64,000 bases of DNA from an uncultured Bacilli bacterium (GTDB lineage: Bacteria; Bacillota_I; Bacilli_A; RF39; UBA660), in assembly GCA_934129945.1 (NCBI GenBank), contig CAKOXC010000005.1, positions 4,241 through 68,240 on the forward strand, written 5' to 3'. Positions 16,341 to 25,373 of this stretch are shown here, in pieces. Positions within the stretch are counted from its first letter, which is position 1; each line of letters starts with the position of its first letter. Below the pieces are notes generated by a model that saw only the letters and a program-made list of their open reading frames with translations, did not search any database and was not told the origin of the DNA. Made by a program: the position numbers and the translations under genes.

Positions 16341-17558
16341 TCACTTCCAATAACTATTTTTATATTCTTTATAATAATGTAACCATCTTTTTCTTAACAT
16401 TAAGAATCTTTTGAAATTTTTATCTAATTTACAATCCATAGGTTTTACAACATTACCTTTTTTCCAAAGCTTTAAAGCTTCTTTTTTTAATTTTTTATTT
16501 GTACAATATTTTTTTATTATACCCTTCGGAACAAATGTTAATAAAACTTTTTCAGTTAATACTTTTTTTTCTATATCTTTATTTTTTATAACATCATCAA
16601 CCATGATTTTTATCAAATTACATCCAAGTGGGGTTAAATAATAACTACATCTACCCTGTCTTGCATTAATTTCTAAAACTTTAAATGTTTTATCGCGATA
16701 ATCATATTTCATATCAATTTCAGCAAATCCCATGTAACCAATTTTTTCTATAAAACTAATTATATTATTTATTTGTTTCTCGGTATTACCATCAAATGTA
16801 TTAAATCCATTAATTAATAAAGCTGCATTTCCAACCATCGATTTTGTACGTTCTTGCATTCCTATTTGTGCAAATGAAATAACTTTGCATTTACTATTTT
16901 TATCAACATAGATAACACTATCAAATAAATAACTATCATCACCTGGAATAAATTCTTGAATTATTAATCTATCATCATACTCACTATTTTTAATAACATT
17001 GATAGTTTTTTCTAATTCACTCTGATTGTCTATTTTATAAATTTTATTTTTTCCAACAAAATCAACATGATTATATTTTACTACATTTGCAGGCTTTAAA
17101 ACTAATGGAAATTGTATTTTAATACTTTCTATTTTATCTTTTTTAGCATCAAAATAAATTGTTTTAGGAAAGGTTAACTCTGAATTTTCATATGTTTTAT
17201 AAAAATTTTCTTTATTTGTTAAAGTTTTAATTATTTCAATTGATGGTAAGTTATAAACAAATTTTTTATTCAATTTTTCTTTGTTCTTACTTATATATTC
17301 TGTATAAGTTTCATTAGTACTTACTAATAAAATCTTTTTATACTCACTATTTTTAGCATAATTATTAATAACTTCTAAAAAAGTTTTTTCTTTCCAAAAA
17401 TCAGGACAATATTCAACTGATAATATATTAGAAAATTTTGTAAATGCAAGTCTTCTTTGTCCTATTAAATGTGGCTTAATTTTATATTCTTCATAACAAC
17501 ATCTAGCCATATAATATGCATTAGCATCTGTGCCTAAAATTAGTACAAAAAAATCCAT
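16341..17558 (-). CDS. ATP-grasp ligase, D-aspartate-ligase-like
   Basis: 405-residue ATP-grasp (carbamoyl-phosphate-synthase-like) carboxylate-amine ligase. An N-terminal Rossmann-like part (FFVLILGTDANAYYMARCC) is followed by the grasp domain with FPLVLKPANV, IIQEFIPGDDSYL and the metal/ATP segment MGFAEIDMKYD...FKVLEINAR. The size and order fit D-aspartate ligases (Asl) that attach D-Asp to the peptidoglycan lysine. AGGAGG lies seven bases before ATG 17558 and the racemase stop codon is built into that RBS. Substrate inferred from context only. Confidence 0.75.
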   Translation of the reverse strand: MDFFVLILGTDANAYYMARCCYEEYKIKPHLIGQRRLAFTKFSNILSVEYCPDFWKEKTFLEVINNYAKNSEYKKILLVSTNETYTEYISKNKEKLNKKFVYNLPSIEIIKTLTNKENFYKTYENSELTFPKTIYFDAKKDKIESIKIQFPLVLKPANVVKYNHVDFVGKNKIYKIDNQSELEKTINVIKNSEYDDRLIIQEFIPGDDSYLFDSVIYVDKNSKCKVISFAQIGMQERTKSMVGNAALLINGFNTFDGNTEKQINNIISFIEKIGYMGFAEIDMKYDYRDKTFKVLEINARQGRCSYYLTPLGCNLIKIMVDDVIKNKDIEKKVLTEKVLLTFVPKGIIKKYCTNKKLKKEALKLWKKGNVVKPMDCKLDKNFKRFLMLRKRWLHYYKEYKNSYWK

Positions 17559-17569
17559 AATGTAACCTC

Positions 17570-18751
17570 CTAATATTTTATTTCAATTTTTTCTTTATCT
17601 TTTTTATAAATTCTTGGAACTCTATTAGTTATCATATTAAACAAACGATAGCTATTGCATCCATTATTTCTACTTGCCTCTCTTATACTTATATTTTCTC
17701 CAAATATTTCTACTTTATCGCCTATTTTTACGGTATTATCAACTTTTACCATTAGCATATCCATACTATCAGCGATTATTTGATATTTTTGGCCTTTTAT
17801 AGATACATTTTTATATTTTATGGTAACTCCGTCTGCATATCCAATTGGGATTATTGCAACTTTTATATCTCGATCAGCAAAGAAATTAGCTCCATAACCA
17901 ACAAATTCTTTATTTTTTACTTTTTTTATTGTCATAACATTTGAATATAATGAAAATGCTGTTTTTAAATTTAAATCGTTAGTTAAATATGTTTTTGAAA
18001 TATTAAATTTTTTTATTAATTTTTTTCTTTTTATAGCTCTTAATTTTCCTCTTAAGCTAGTATCTTCTTTTATACTTTGAGAAAATCCATACATTATTAT
18101 TCCAAGTCTTATACCATTTACAAAGTCTGGTTTATCATGATTTACAAGAGTTAAGCTTCTACCTAGATGGACAATTGGTATACTAGTTAAGTCAATATCT
18201 TTAGTTAATTCTTGAAATTTTTTCATTTGATCATCATAATATTTATCTGATATACCAGATGTTGCAAAATGGGTATAAATACCTTCTAATATTAATTTTT
18301 TATTTTCTGAAATAATTGAAACACATTTATTAACTTCATTAACTTCACTTATTCCAAGACGATTCATGCCAGTGTTAAGTTTTAAATGTATTTTAATTGG
18401 AAAATCAAGTTTTATTTTGTTTAATTTTTCTAAATATTCTAAACTTTCTACAGTGATAGTAACATTATTATTAATACAATCATAAATATAATCTAAATCT
18501 ATAACTTCAAGACATAGTATTGGAATTTTACTATTATATTTTCTGGCATCCAATGCTTCTTCTAAAGAAGATACTGCTAGGTAATTAATTCCACCTTCAA
18601 TTAAGGAATTTATTATTTTTATCCCATGATTATAAGCATTATTTTTTACAACTCCAATATAGTATTTATAATTATCGTATTTTGCTTTTATTTCTTTTAT
18701 ATTATTTTTTAATTTATCTTCATCAATTATTGCATAAGTTTTTCTGTACAT
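17570..18751 (-). CDS. alr: Alanine racemase-family PLP enzyme
   Basis: Fold-type III PLP racemase interconverting L and D amino acids for cell-wall synthesis. The PLP lysine lies in VVKNNAYNHG (K36; canonical VVKADAYGHG), with GMNRLG, THFATSG, VNGIRLGIIMYG, the catalytic Tyr in VGYGANFF, and IPIGYADG plus DSMDMLMVKVD. 393 residues. Being the first gene of an operon with an ATP-grasp ligase and an AsnB-like amidase, it may supply a D-amino acid for the cross-bridge. It could equally be the cell's ordinary alanine racemase. Changes around the PLP lysine are unusual. Confidence 0.88.
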   Translation of the reverse strand: MYRKTYAIIDEDKLKNNIKEIKAKYDNYKYYIGVVKNNAYNHGIKIINSLIEGGINYLAVSSLEEALDARKYNSKIPILCLEVIDLDYIYDCINNNVTITVESLEYLEKLNKIKLDFPIKIHLKLNTGMNRLGISEVNEVNKCVSIISENKKLILEGIYTHFATSGISDKYYDDQMKKFQELTKDIDLTSIPIVHLGRSLTLVNHDKPDFVNGIRLGIIMYGFSQSIKEDTSLRGKLRAIKRKKLIKKFNISKTYLTNDLNLKTAFSLYSNVMTIKKVKNKEFVGYGANFFADRDIKVAIIPIGYADGVTIKYKNVSIKGQKYQIIADSMDMLMVKVDNTVKIGDKVEIFGENISIREASRNNGCNSYRLFNMITNRVPRIYKKDKEKIEIKY

Positions 18752-18776
18752 TTTACCAAATCCTTTAATTTTTATT

Positions 18777-19046
18777 TTATAACAAATAGTTTGCTACGGC
18801 AATGGCTATTATAATAAGAAGTATTATAAAAATAACAATTATTCCCATAAAGGCTTTATTAGTATCGTTATTTTTTCCTTCGTAAACGCCTTTTTTCATG
18901 TTATATTTTTCTGTTACATACTCTGCATTTTTGCCATTTTCACCTAATCTATTATTTTGAAACGTCAGTGTTTGTAAAGAATTCCCACAATTTTGACATA
19001 CTACTGTACCATTTGCTAAATTTTTTCCACAACTTCTACATACCAT
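18777..19046 (-). CDS. Small zinc-ribbon membrane protein
   Basis: 89 residues: an N-terminal zinc ribbon CRSCGKN...CQNCGN (four cysteines, residues 3-21), a polar linker, and one C-terminal transmembrane helix (about 66-88). Such zinc-ribbon plus helix proteins are widespread in Firmicutes with unknown roles. GGTGAT precedes the ATG. Single gene between the racemase and CotJ operons. Confidence 0.7.
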   Translation of the reverse strand: MVCRSCGKNLANGTVVCQNCGNSLQTLTFQNNRLGENGKNAEYVTEKYNMKKGVYEGKNNDTNKAFMGIIVIFIILLIIIAIAVANYLL

Positions 19047-19072
19047 TTATTATCACCAATATAAGTATATCA

Positions 19073-19099
19073 AAAAAAAGCAACTATTAAAAGTTACTT
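19073..19099 (-). terminator. Terminator of the cotJ operon
   Basis: AAGTAACT/AGTTGCTT hairpin directly after the cotJC stop with an eight-T run on the minus strand. Confidence 0.75.
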
Positions 19100-19656
19100 T
19101 AGTATCCTCTTTTTTTATAAAAATCATATAATTCTTTGAATCTATTAAAATGAATTACTTCTCTTTGTCTTAAAAATAAAAGTGGTGCTATTACATCTTC
19201 ATCTGTAGCTAAGTTTATTAGGTGTTCATAACTAATACGAGCTTTTTGTTCCGCAGCCATATCTTCTGATAAATCAACAATCGGATCTCCAGTTGATGCA
19301 AAATAACTTGCTGTAAAATCTACCCCATTTGCATTTACAGGAAAAATTCCCTTTCCATGTTCAACATACATAGATCCAAGTCCAGCATCTTCTAGTTCTT
19401 TTACTGTAGCATCTTTTGTTAATTGTGATACTATAGTTCCGATCATTTCACAATGTCCTAATTCTTCAGTAGCTATATCATTAAGTAAGGCTTTTCCTCT
19501 TTCATCTGGCATTGTAAATTTTTGAGAAAAATATCTTAAAGCTGCAGCAAGTTCACCAGCTGATCCACCTAGTGCTGTTATTATGTATTTAGCCATTTTT
19601 AAATCTTTCTTTTTTATATTAACAGGAAAGTTTGTATGTTTTACGTAACTATACAT
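19099..19656 (-). CDS. cotJC: Spore-coat manganese catalase-like protein CotJC
   Basis: Ferritin-like di-manganese protein of the spore-coat CotJC family, related to Mn catalase. Shows the metal ligands in GELAAALRYFSQ, the EELGH motif (ATEELGHCEM), EDMAAEQKARISYEHLI and the closing RQREVIHFNRF. 185 residues. ATG 19656 follows AGGAGG at eight bases; a GTG nine bases upstream lies inside the RBS. Overlaps the cotJA/B gene by 8 bp. Confidence 0.93.
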   Translation of the reverse strand: MYSYVKHTNFPVNIKKKDLKMAKYIITALGGSAGELAAALRYFSQKFTMPDERGKALLNDIATEELGHCEMIGTIVSQLTKDATVKELEDAGLGSMYVEHGKGIFPVNANGVDFTASYFASTGDPIVDLSEDMAAEQKARISYEHLINLATDEDVIAPLLFLRQREVIHFNRFKELYDFYKKRGY

Positions 19657-20113
19657 ACATGTCACCTCCTATTTTTTCCCATGGCCATGGATTTTTTAAC
19701 CATTCATAATTTTCATATTTGTCTTGCATTAAAGCAATTGGGCCATACATAGATGCATATTCTTTTCTTAATTTTTTATATTCTTCAACATATTTTTTAA
19801 ATAGTTCAAGAGCTTCTTTATCTTCAGGATAAATATCTAGATAAAGATTTAAATCATTAAATGCAAAGTTATAAGCCATTAATTTTTTTAGCAAAACATC
19901 TTGTTCACTAGTAGTTTTTAAGCTTTTAATTTGATAGTTTTTATATGGTTTATATTCTTTTACAAACATGTTTCCTTTTAAAAATCCTTCATTTACATCA
20001 TAATATTTTTGTGTATTGTAACTATTTTGAAAATTGTATTTATCCATGTTATCAAATGCATTTTTATCAAAAAAAGCTAAATCAATTCCAATATCATTTC
20101 CATCAAAAAACAT
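19649..20113 (-). CDS. cotJB: CotJA-CotJB fused spore-coat protein
   Basis: 154 residues. The C-terminal part (about 68-148) is CotJB: FAFNDLNLYLDIYPEDKEAL, KKLRKEYASMYGP and the hallmark KNPWPWE. The N-terminal part contains EGFLKGNMFVKEYKPY (42-57), which resembles the CotJA core (EGLxKGTxFxELYxPY). In Bacillus and Clostridium these are separate genes cotJA and cotJB before cotJC; here one reading frame carries both. AGGAGG lies before ATG 20113. Role: coat component assembled around CotJC in the mother cell. Confidence 0.85.
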   Translation of the reverse strand: MFFDGNDIGIDLAFFDKNAFDNMDKYNFQNSYNTQKYYDVNEGFLKGNMFVKEYKPYKNYQIKSLKTTSEQDVLLKKLMAYNFAFNDLNLYLDIYPEDKEALELFKKYVEEYKKLRKEYASMYGPIALMQDKYENYEWLKNPWPWEKIGGDMYV

Positions 20114-20131
20114 TTCATTACCTCCTAAGGT

Positions 20132-20161
20132 ATAATATGAAAGATTTTAAATGTGAATATT
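20132..20161 (-). promoter_or_regulatory. Possible SigE-type promoter of cotJ operon
   Basis: Minus-strand AATATT (20156-20161), 16-bp spacer, CATATTAT (20132-20139) resembles the SigE pattern ATATT-N14-CATACAnT. The spacer is slightly long, so this is tentative. Confidence 0.3.
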
Positions 20162-20169
20162 TTTTTTGC

Positions 20170-20664
20170 CTACAATATAAAAGATATAACCATATCAATG
20201 ATAAATAAAAATAAAATTATATTAGTTATTATTTTAGGAATTCTATTAATTTTTTCTTTTATTCTAGGAATTATAAAATACATCGATACTAAAGATAAAA
20301 GTCCCCATAAAGTTGAAATTTCAACTGCCATATAATGTCCAATATGTAGTGATAAATTATCATAATTCCAATAAACTATATGTCTAGTTTTTTCAATAAT
20401 AAAACCACTTAAACCTTCTAAAATGGTTAATACAATAGTTATTGTAAAAAAATAAACTATTTTTTCTTTTGCTTCTGATAATTTTAAGCTTTTTACTAAT
20501 AAAAAAATAATAATCATGATAATAATAGCTATTCCATAAACAATGGTCCATGTGCCATATAAAATACTGCTATTATATTGTTTATGCATTAACGACATTG
20601 TAATAGTTTCAAATAAATAACCAGATATTGCGTATATAAAAAATAAATTTAAATAAAAATACAT
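20170..20664 (-). CDS. CmpB-family (putative ABC transporter type IV) membrane protein
   Basis: About five transmembrane helices with the family pattern ISGYLFETITMSL, ILYGTWTIVYG, LEGLSGFIIEK...YWNYDN, EISTLWGLLS and a tail after IPRI. This protein family (PF06541-like) is called an ABC permease by similarity only; transport is unproven. ATG 20664 is preferred because AAGGTG lies upstream; the GTG at 20673 is inside that RBS. 164 residues. Confidence 0.7.
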   Translation of the reverse strand: MYFYLNLFFIYAISGYLFETITMSLMHKQYNSSILYGTWTIVYGIAIIIMIIIFLLVKSLKLSEAKEKIVYFFTITIVLTILEGLSGFIIEKTRHIVYWNYDNLSLHIGHYMAVEISTLWGLLSLVSMYFIIPRIKEKINRIPKIITNIILFLFIIDMVISFIL

Positions 20665-20776
20665 ACTTTTCACCTTATTATTAATTTGTTACTTTATTTT
20701 ACAAAAATACTAATAAATTAAATTTACAATAAATATAATTTTATGATAGAATTAATTTAGAAAGATAGGTTTTATT

Positions 20777-21304
20777 ATGAAAAGTAAATATGTTCCATTT
20801 AAAAATTATGTTATAGCTTTTTTAACGATTGCAGTCATTTTATTTTTATCAGTATATTTTTATAAATGGTATAAAGTTTATGAGGAAGAACAAGTTAGAG
20901 TTTCTTATTTAGTTAAAACGAATACTGTAAGTATGCAAATAAATAGTATTGATGATTTAGATACTATTTTATCAGAAGCACCAAATGAGTATTTTATATA
21001 TATTAGTTATACTCATGACAAAGATGTTTATAATTTAGAGAAAAAATTAAAAAAAGTTATTGATGATTATGGAATTAATGATGTTGTATATTATGTAAAT
21101 GCTACGAAATTAAAAAATGATGATAATTTTATTAAATCTTTAAATGAAAAAATTAATACTAATTTAATTTCTTCAATTCCTGCAATAATTTATATTAAAA
21201 ATAATGAAGTTGTAAATGTTATACAAGATAAGAAAAAATTAATCAATGCTAATGATTTAGAAAAAATATTAAAAAACAGTGGATTAGAAAAATTAAGTCA
21301 GTAA
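20777..21304 (+). CDS. Membrane-anchored thioredoxin-fold protein lacking CxxC
   Basis: 175 residues: N-terminal anchor helix (about 10-30), then a thioredoxin-like domain with YFIYISYTHDKDVYNLE (where CxxC would be expected), VYYVNATKL, and the cis-proline strand ISSIPAIIYIKNNEVV. With no cysteine pair it cannot be a classic oxidoreductase; a binding or folding role outside the membrane is likely. Preceded by GATAGGTTTTATT. Followed by trmL on the same strand. Confidence 0.6.
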   Translation: MKSKYVPFKNYVIAFLTIAVILFLSVYFYKWYKVYEEEQVRVSYLVKTNTVSMQINSIDDLDTILSEAPNEYFIYISYTHDKDVYNLEKKLKKVIDDYGINDVVYYVNATKLKNDDNFIKSLNEKINTNLISSIPAIIYIKNNEVVNVIQDKKKLINANDLEKILKNSGLEKLSQ

Positions 21305-21349
21305 TGACTTTTTTTTATTTTGTGATAAAATATTAGACGAGGGATGATT

Positions 21350-21868
21350 ATGATTAATGTAGTTTTATTCGAACCAGAAATACCTGGAAATACTGGAAAT
21401 ATAATGCGTACTTGTGTTGCAACTAATACTACGCTTCATTTAATTAAACCACTAGGGTTTTCTTTAGACGAAAAATACATAAAAAGAAGTGGTGTTAATT
21501 ATATTGATAAGTGTAAATATTTTGTATATGAAAATATAGAAGATTTTTTTAGTAAAAACAAAGGAACTTTTTACTATTTGACTCGTTATGGACATAAACC
21601 TCACTCTTCTTTTGATTATTCTAATACAAAAGAAAATATTTATTTTATATTTGGTAAAGAATCTACAGGTATTCCTAAAAAACTTTTAAAAGATAATTTA
21701 GAGCATTGTATGCGTATGCCAATGACTGACAATGTTAGAGCTTTAAATTTATCAAATACTGTAGCTATTATGATTTATGAAGCTTTAAGACAACAAAATT
21801 ATCGAGATCTTTTATTTGATGAACCTCACAAAGGAGATCATTTCTTAGAAGATTATAAAGAAAACTAG
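21350..21868 (+). CDS. trmL: tRNA (cytidine/uridine-34 2'-O)-methyltransferase
   Basis: SPOUT-fold SAM enzyme that 2'-O-methylates the wobble base of tRNA-Leu isoacceptors (TrmL/CspR family). Motifs: LFEPEIPGNTGNIMRTC, LIKPLGF, FGKESTGIPK, MPMTDNVRALNLSNTVAI. 172 residues. ATG 21350 is six bases after GAGGG; the ATG at 21344 abuts the RBS. A tRNA-Leu(CAA), a typical substrate class, is encoded at 47479. Confidence 0.94.
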   Translation: MINVVLFEPEIPGNTGNIMRTCVATNTTLHLIKPLGFSLDEKYIKRSGVNYIDKCKYFVYENIEDFFSKNKGTFYYLTRYGHKPHSSFDYSNTKENIYFIFGKESTGIPKKLLKDNLEHCMRMPMTDNVRALNLSNTVAIMIYEALRQQNYRDLLFDEPHKGDHFLEDYKEN

Positions 21869-21890
21869 ATGGTTAATCTAGTTTTTTTAT
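21861..21890. terminator. Bidirectional terminator between trmL and the Ca2+ ATPase
   Basis: AACTAGAT (21863-21870) pairs with ATCTAGTT (21876-21883), T7 on the right; overlaps the end of both convergent genes. Confidence 0.85.
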
Positions 21891-24455
21891 GAAATATTTT
21901 CTTAATATATCAATAGGGATAACACTAAATGCAAGTATTAAAACAAACAATAACTCTTTTAATGTTAAACCATATGTTCTAAATAAATTCCCACCGTTAT
22001 AAATCAAGTAAATTTGAACAATAGCAATAAAACTAAACATTAACAAAAATATTTTGTTTTTCATTATATTAGCTAATATGTTTTTTCTTTCAGTTCTTGC
22101 ATTAAATGCATTAAATATACCGATAAAAATAAATAAAGCAAAATACGCTGTCATCAAATATTCATATTTAGTTCCGACTCTTACAATAGATCTTACTACA
22201 TTCGATTTAAGAAAAATAACACATAATAATGCTGAATATAAACCTGTTATTAAAATCTCACTATACATATATTTATTTATAATTGGTTCTTTTAAGGATT
22301 TAGGTTTTTCTTGCATAGTTTCTAAAAGTGGTGGTTCAAAAGAGAATGCCAAACCAGAAAAAGTATCCATAATCATATTTATCCATAACATTTGAATAAT
22401 AGTAATTGGTGTAGAAACTCCGATAAAAGGTCCTACTATCGAAACAAATAAAGCACATAAATTTACTGTTAGTTGGTAAATAATAAATTTTCGAATGCTT
22501 TTAAATATTGTTCTACCATAAAGTATCGCTTTACTTATTGATAAAATATTATCATCCAAAATAATTACATCAGAAGCTTCTTTAGCTACTTCTGTTCCAC
22601 TACCCATAGCAAACCCTACGTTAGCTTTTTTTAAAGCTGGAGCATCATTTACACCATCACCTGTCATTCCTACTACTAAGTTCATTTCTTCAATAATTTT
22701 TACAAGTCTACTTTTATCTTGTGGCATAGCTCTTGCAATTACTTTAATATTGGGAAGCATGCTTTTAATTTTTTCATCAGTATAAGAATTTAGTTCGTTA
22801 CTAGTTAAAACTATATCAGTAGGACTTTTAATAATTCTACAATCTTTAGCAATAGAATATGCAGTATCTTTAGCATCACCTGTAATCATTATAATATCTA
22901 TACCAGCTTCTTGAATAATTTTGATACCCTCTTTTGTTTCACTTCTAAGTTCATCTTTTATACATACAAATCCTAAGTAAGTTAAAGCATTTAATTTCAA
23001 ATCATTTTCTTTATAAGCAAGCACTACTACTCTACTACCATTTTTAGTATATCTTTTTATATTACTTTCTATTTTTTCTTTTTCTAAAAGAATTCTTAAT
23101 TTGCCTTCACTATCTATATATTTTGTACAATATGGCAAAATTTTTTCACTTGCTCCTTTAAAATAGCAACTTTTCTTAGAATCATTAATCATAACTGCTG
23201 AATATTTTAATTCACTATTAAATTCGATTTTCTCGATTTTTTTATACTGCTTTTTTTGGTTTCCAATAAATTTTAATAAAGCTTTATCCGTCGAATTACC
23301 CCCAATTACATTATTATCTTGATCTATCATACTTTCATTGTTATAAAGTAAAGAGTTTAGAAGATTTTCATTTGTTAATTTAGTTGAATTATTTATTATT
23401 TTTCCAGTTGAATCTATAATATTTGTAACTTCTAATTTTCCCTTAGTTAATGTTCCAGTTTTATCTGTAAGTAAAACATTTAGATTACCTGCAGTTTCTA
23501 TACCAACAAGTCTTCTTACTAAGACATTGTTTTTTAGCATTTTTTTCATATTAGAAGATAAAACTAAAGTTATCATCATAGGTAACCCTTCAGGTACCGC
23601 TACCACTATTATTGTTACACTTAATGTTAAAGCATAAATTAAATAATTAGTAATTAGTTTATAGTTAGTTAAGGTATTTAATATTAAATCAATATTAAAA
23701 TTATTGTTAATAACAATTACTGAAAATAGGTAGGAAATTGTAACTAATATGGCCCCAATATATCCCATTCTACTTATTATTTTAGCAAGCCCTGTTAGTC
23801 TTATTTTAAGAGGTGATGTTGGTACATCTTCTTGAAGTTCTAAGGATAATTTACCATAAACAGTCTTATCTCCAACTTCTGTAACTTTCATTTTGGCATT
23901 TTTATTGTAAATTATAGTTCCACGAAATACTTTATTATAATCATAAATTATTTTTTCATTAATAACAGCTTGTTTTAAGACTTCTTTTGTTTCACCGTTA
24001 ATTGATGACTCATCAACAAAAACACTGCCTTCGATAATAATTCCATCAGCTGGTACTTTATCTCCTTCATTAAGAATAACTACGTCATTAACAACCACTT
24101 CATTTAAAGGTATAGTTAAAATTTTATTATTTCTAATAACTTTAACTTTTACATCATCACTTTCTTGTTGTAATTTTCTAAATGCTGCTTCACTTCCATA
24201 TTCAGATATAGTTGATATAAAAGTTGCTAAAAAAACAGCAATAAGTATCCCTATAGTTTCAAACCAATCAAAATCTTTAAATAAAAATACTACTTTAATC
24301 ATTAAAGCAATTAATAATATTTTTATTATTGGATCACCCAAGGATTCTAATAATAATTGAAAAAAAGTATGTTTTTTTAATTGACTTATTTGATTATTTC
24401 CATTAAGTTTTCTACTCTCTAAAACTTGTTCATTACTAAGACCAGATATTTTCAT
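21873..24455 (-). CDS. P-type calcium-transporting ATPase (P2B-like)
   Basis: Ten-helix ion pump that exports Ca2+ at the cost of ATP. Phosphorylation motif DKTGTLTKG (about residue 330), PEGLPM in helix 4, TGES-like INGET loop, MITGDAKDTAY, TGDGVNDAPALKKANVGFAMG and the C-terminal WINMIMD. 860 residues with the plasma-membrane-Ca-ATPase architecture. Start ATG 24455 lies seven bases after AGGAGG. Monocistronic, with its own convergent terminator. Ion choice rests on the helix 4 and 6 residues. Confidence 0.92.
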   Translation of the reverse strand: MKISGLSNEQVLESRKLNGNNQISQLKKHTFFQLLLESLGDPIIKILLIALMIKVVFLFKDFDWFETIGILIAVFLATFISTISEYGSEAAFRKLQQESDDVKVKVIRNNKILTIPLNEVVVNDVVILNEGDKVPADGIIIEGSVFVDESSINGETKEVLKQAVINEKIIYDYNKVFRGTIIYNKNAKMKVTEVGDKTVYGKLSLELQEDVPTSPLKIRLTGLAKIISRMGYIGAILVTISYLFSVIVINNNFNIDLILNTLTNYKLITNYLIYALTLSVTIIVVAVPEGLPMMITLVLSSNMKKMLKNNVLVRRLVGIETAGNLNVLLTDKTGTLTKGKLEVTNIIDSTGKIINNSTKLTNENLLNSLLYNNESMIDQDNNVIGGNSTDKALLKFIGNQKKQYKKIEKIEFNSELKYSAVMINDSKKSCYFKGASEKILPYCTKYIDSEGKLRILLEKEKIESNIKRYTKNGSRVVVLAYKENDLKLNALTYLGFVCIKDELRSETKEGIKIIQEAGIDIIMITGDAKDTAYSIAKDCRIIKSPTDIVLTSNELNSYTDEKIKSMLPNIKVIARAMPQDKSRLVKIIEEMNLVVGMTGDGVNDAPALKKANVGFAMGSGTEVAKEASDVIILDDNILSISKAILYGRTIFKSIRKFIIYQLTVNLCALFVSIVGPFIGVSTPITIIQMLWINMIMDTFSGLAFSFEPPLLETMQEKPKSLKEPIINKYMYSEILITGLYSALLCVIFLKSNVVRSIVRVGTKYEYLMTAYFALFIFIGIFNAFNARTERKNILANIMKNKIFLLMFSFIAIVQIYLIYNGGNLFRTYGLTLKELLFVLILAFSVIPIDILRKYFIKKLD

Positions 24456-24504
24456 CAATAATCCTCCTAGAAAACAATATGAAAAGCAATACTTTTTTAT
24501 AACA

Positions 24505-24533
24505 AAAAAATAAATAGCAATTAAGCTATTTAT
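24505..24533 (-). terminator. Terminator of HTH regulator gene
   Basis: AAATAGC-TTAATT-GCTATTT followed by a T run on the minus strand just after the stop. Confidence 0.75.
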
Positions 24534-24886
24534 CCGATTTTCTTTTTAATTAAGTCGACTCCTCTTTTAGGATCTTCAAATAAAATATTGTAAACTAATT
24601 TATCTTTTTTCAATTCTTCAATAAATCTAACTTCTTCGTTAGTCATTGGAACATATTTTTTCTTATCTTCAAATGTTACTTCTGCTATTTCATCAATTCC
24701 AAATAAGTAATCTGTTGAAACAGCAAATATGTTTACCATATCCATTATTGATTCTAAAGAAGGATTCCTAAGTTCTTTCTCATAACAACAAATTGCTGAT
24801 TTTCCAACACCTAACATTTCACCAAGTTGTCCTTGAGTTAGTCCTTTCTCTTTTCTTAATTTTTTCAATCTTGACCCATTTATCAT
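24530..24886 (-). CDS. XRE-family HTH transcriptional regulator
   Basis: 118 residues. An N-terminal Cro/CI-type helix-turn-helix (LKKLRKEKGLTQGQLGEMLGVGKSAICCYEKELRNPSLE, about 6-46) precedes FAVSTDYLFGID, the typical close of the XRE domain, then a helical C-terminal tail. AAGAGGTG precedes the ATG. Target unknown; it stands alone between the calcium pump and ssb. Confidence 0.88.
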   Translation of the reverse strand: MINGSRLKKLRKEKGLTQGQLGEMLGVGKSAICCYEKELRNPSLESIMDMVNIFAVSTDYLFGIDEIAEVTFEDKKKYVPMTNEEVRFIEELKKDKLVYNILFEDPKRGVDLIKKKIG

Positions 24887-24987
24887 ATTAACACCTCTTT
24901 ATACTTTTGTATTATAAATTCAAAAGTTTTCATTATGTTAATAGTTTACCCAGTGCAAATAGAATTATTCGCTTTAAATCAAGATTA

Positions 24988-25338
24988 TTAATCTTCTTTA
25001 ATTTCTTTTGGTTCTTTATTTTTTGTTGATAAGAAAGTTACTTTTTCAGCGACTACTTCTGTCGAATATTTAACTTCTTTATTTTCATCTTCATATGAAT
25101 TAACTTGTAATCTTCCTTTAATTCCTACAACATCACCGGAATGACAGTATTCACATGTATTTGCAGCTATTCCATTCCATAGTGTACATTTAACAAAATC
25201 TGTATCATATAAACCATCAGAATTTTTATAAGATCTAGAAACAGCTACGATTATTGAAGTATATTTTTTACCATTATCTAATACTTTTACTTCTGGATCT
25301 TTAGTTAATCTTCCAACCAAAACTACCTGATTCAACAT
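24988..25338 (-). CDS. ssb: Single-stranded DNA-binding protein
   Basis: OB-fold ssDNA-binding protein. MLNQVVLVGRLTKDPEVKV, then SRSYKN, DFVKCTLWNGIAANTCEYCHSGDVVGIKGRL and ST-E-VVAEKVTFL. Only 116 residues, ending EPKEIKED, so it lacks the usual disordered tail and DDDIPF-like tip used to recruit repair partners. It may be a secondary SSB, the main one being elsewhere. ATG 25338 follows AAAGGAGGAAGC; longer frames have no RBS. Confidence 0.9.
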   Translation of the reverse strand: MLNQVVLVGRLTKDPEVKVLDNGKKYTSIIVAVSRSYKNSDGLYDTDFVKCTLWNGIAANTCEYCHSGDVVGIKGRLQVNSYEDENKEVKYSTEVVAEKVTFLSTKNKEPKEIKED

Positions 25339-25373
25339 GTGCTTCCTCCTTTCATGACTGCACTTTATCACAT

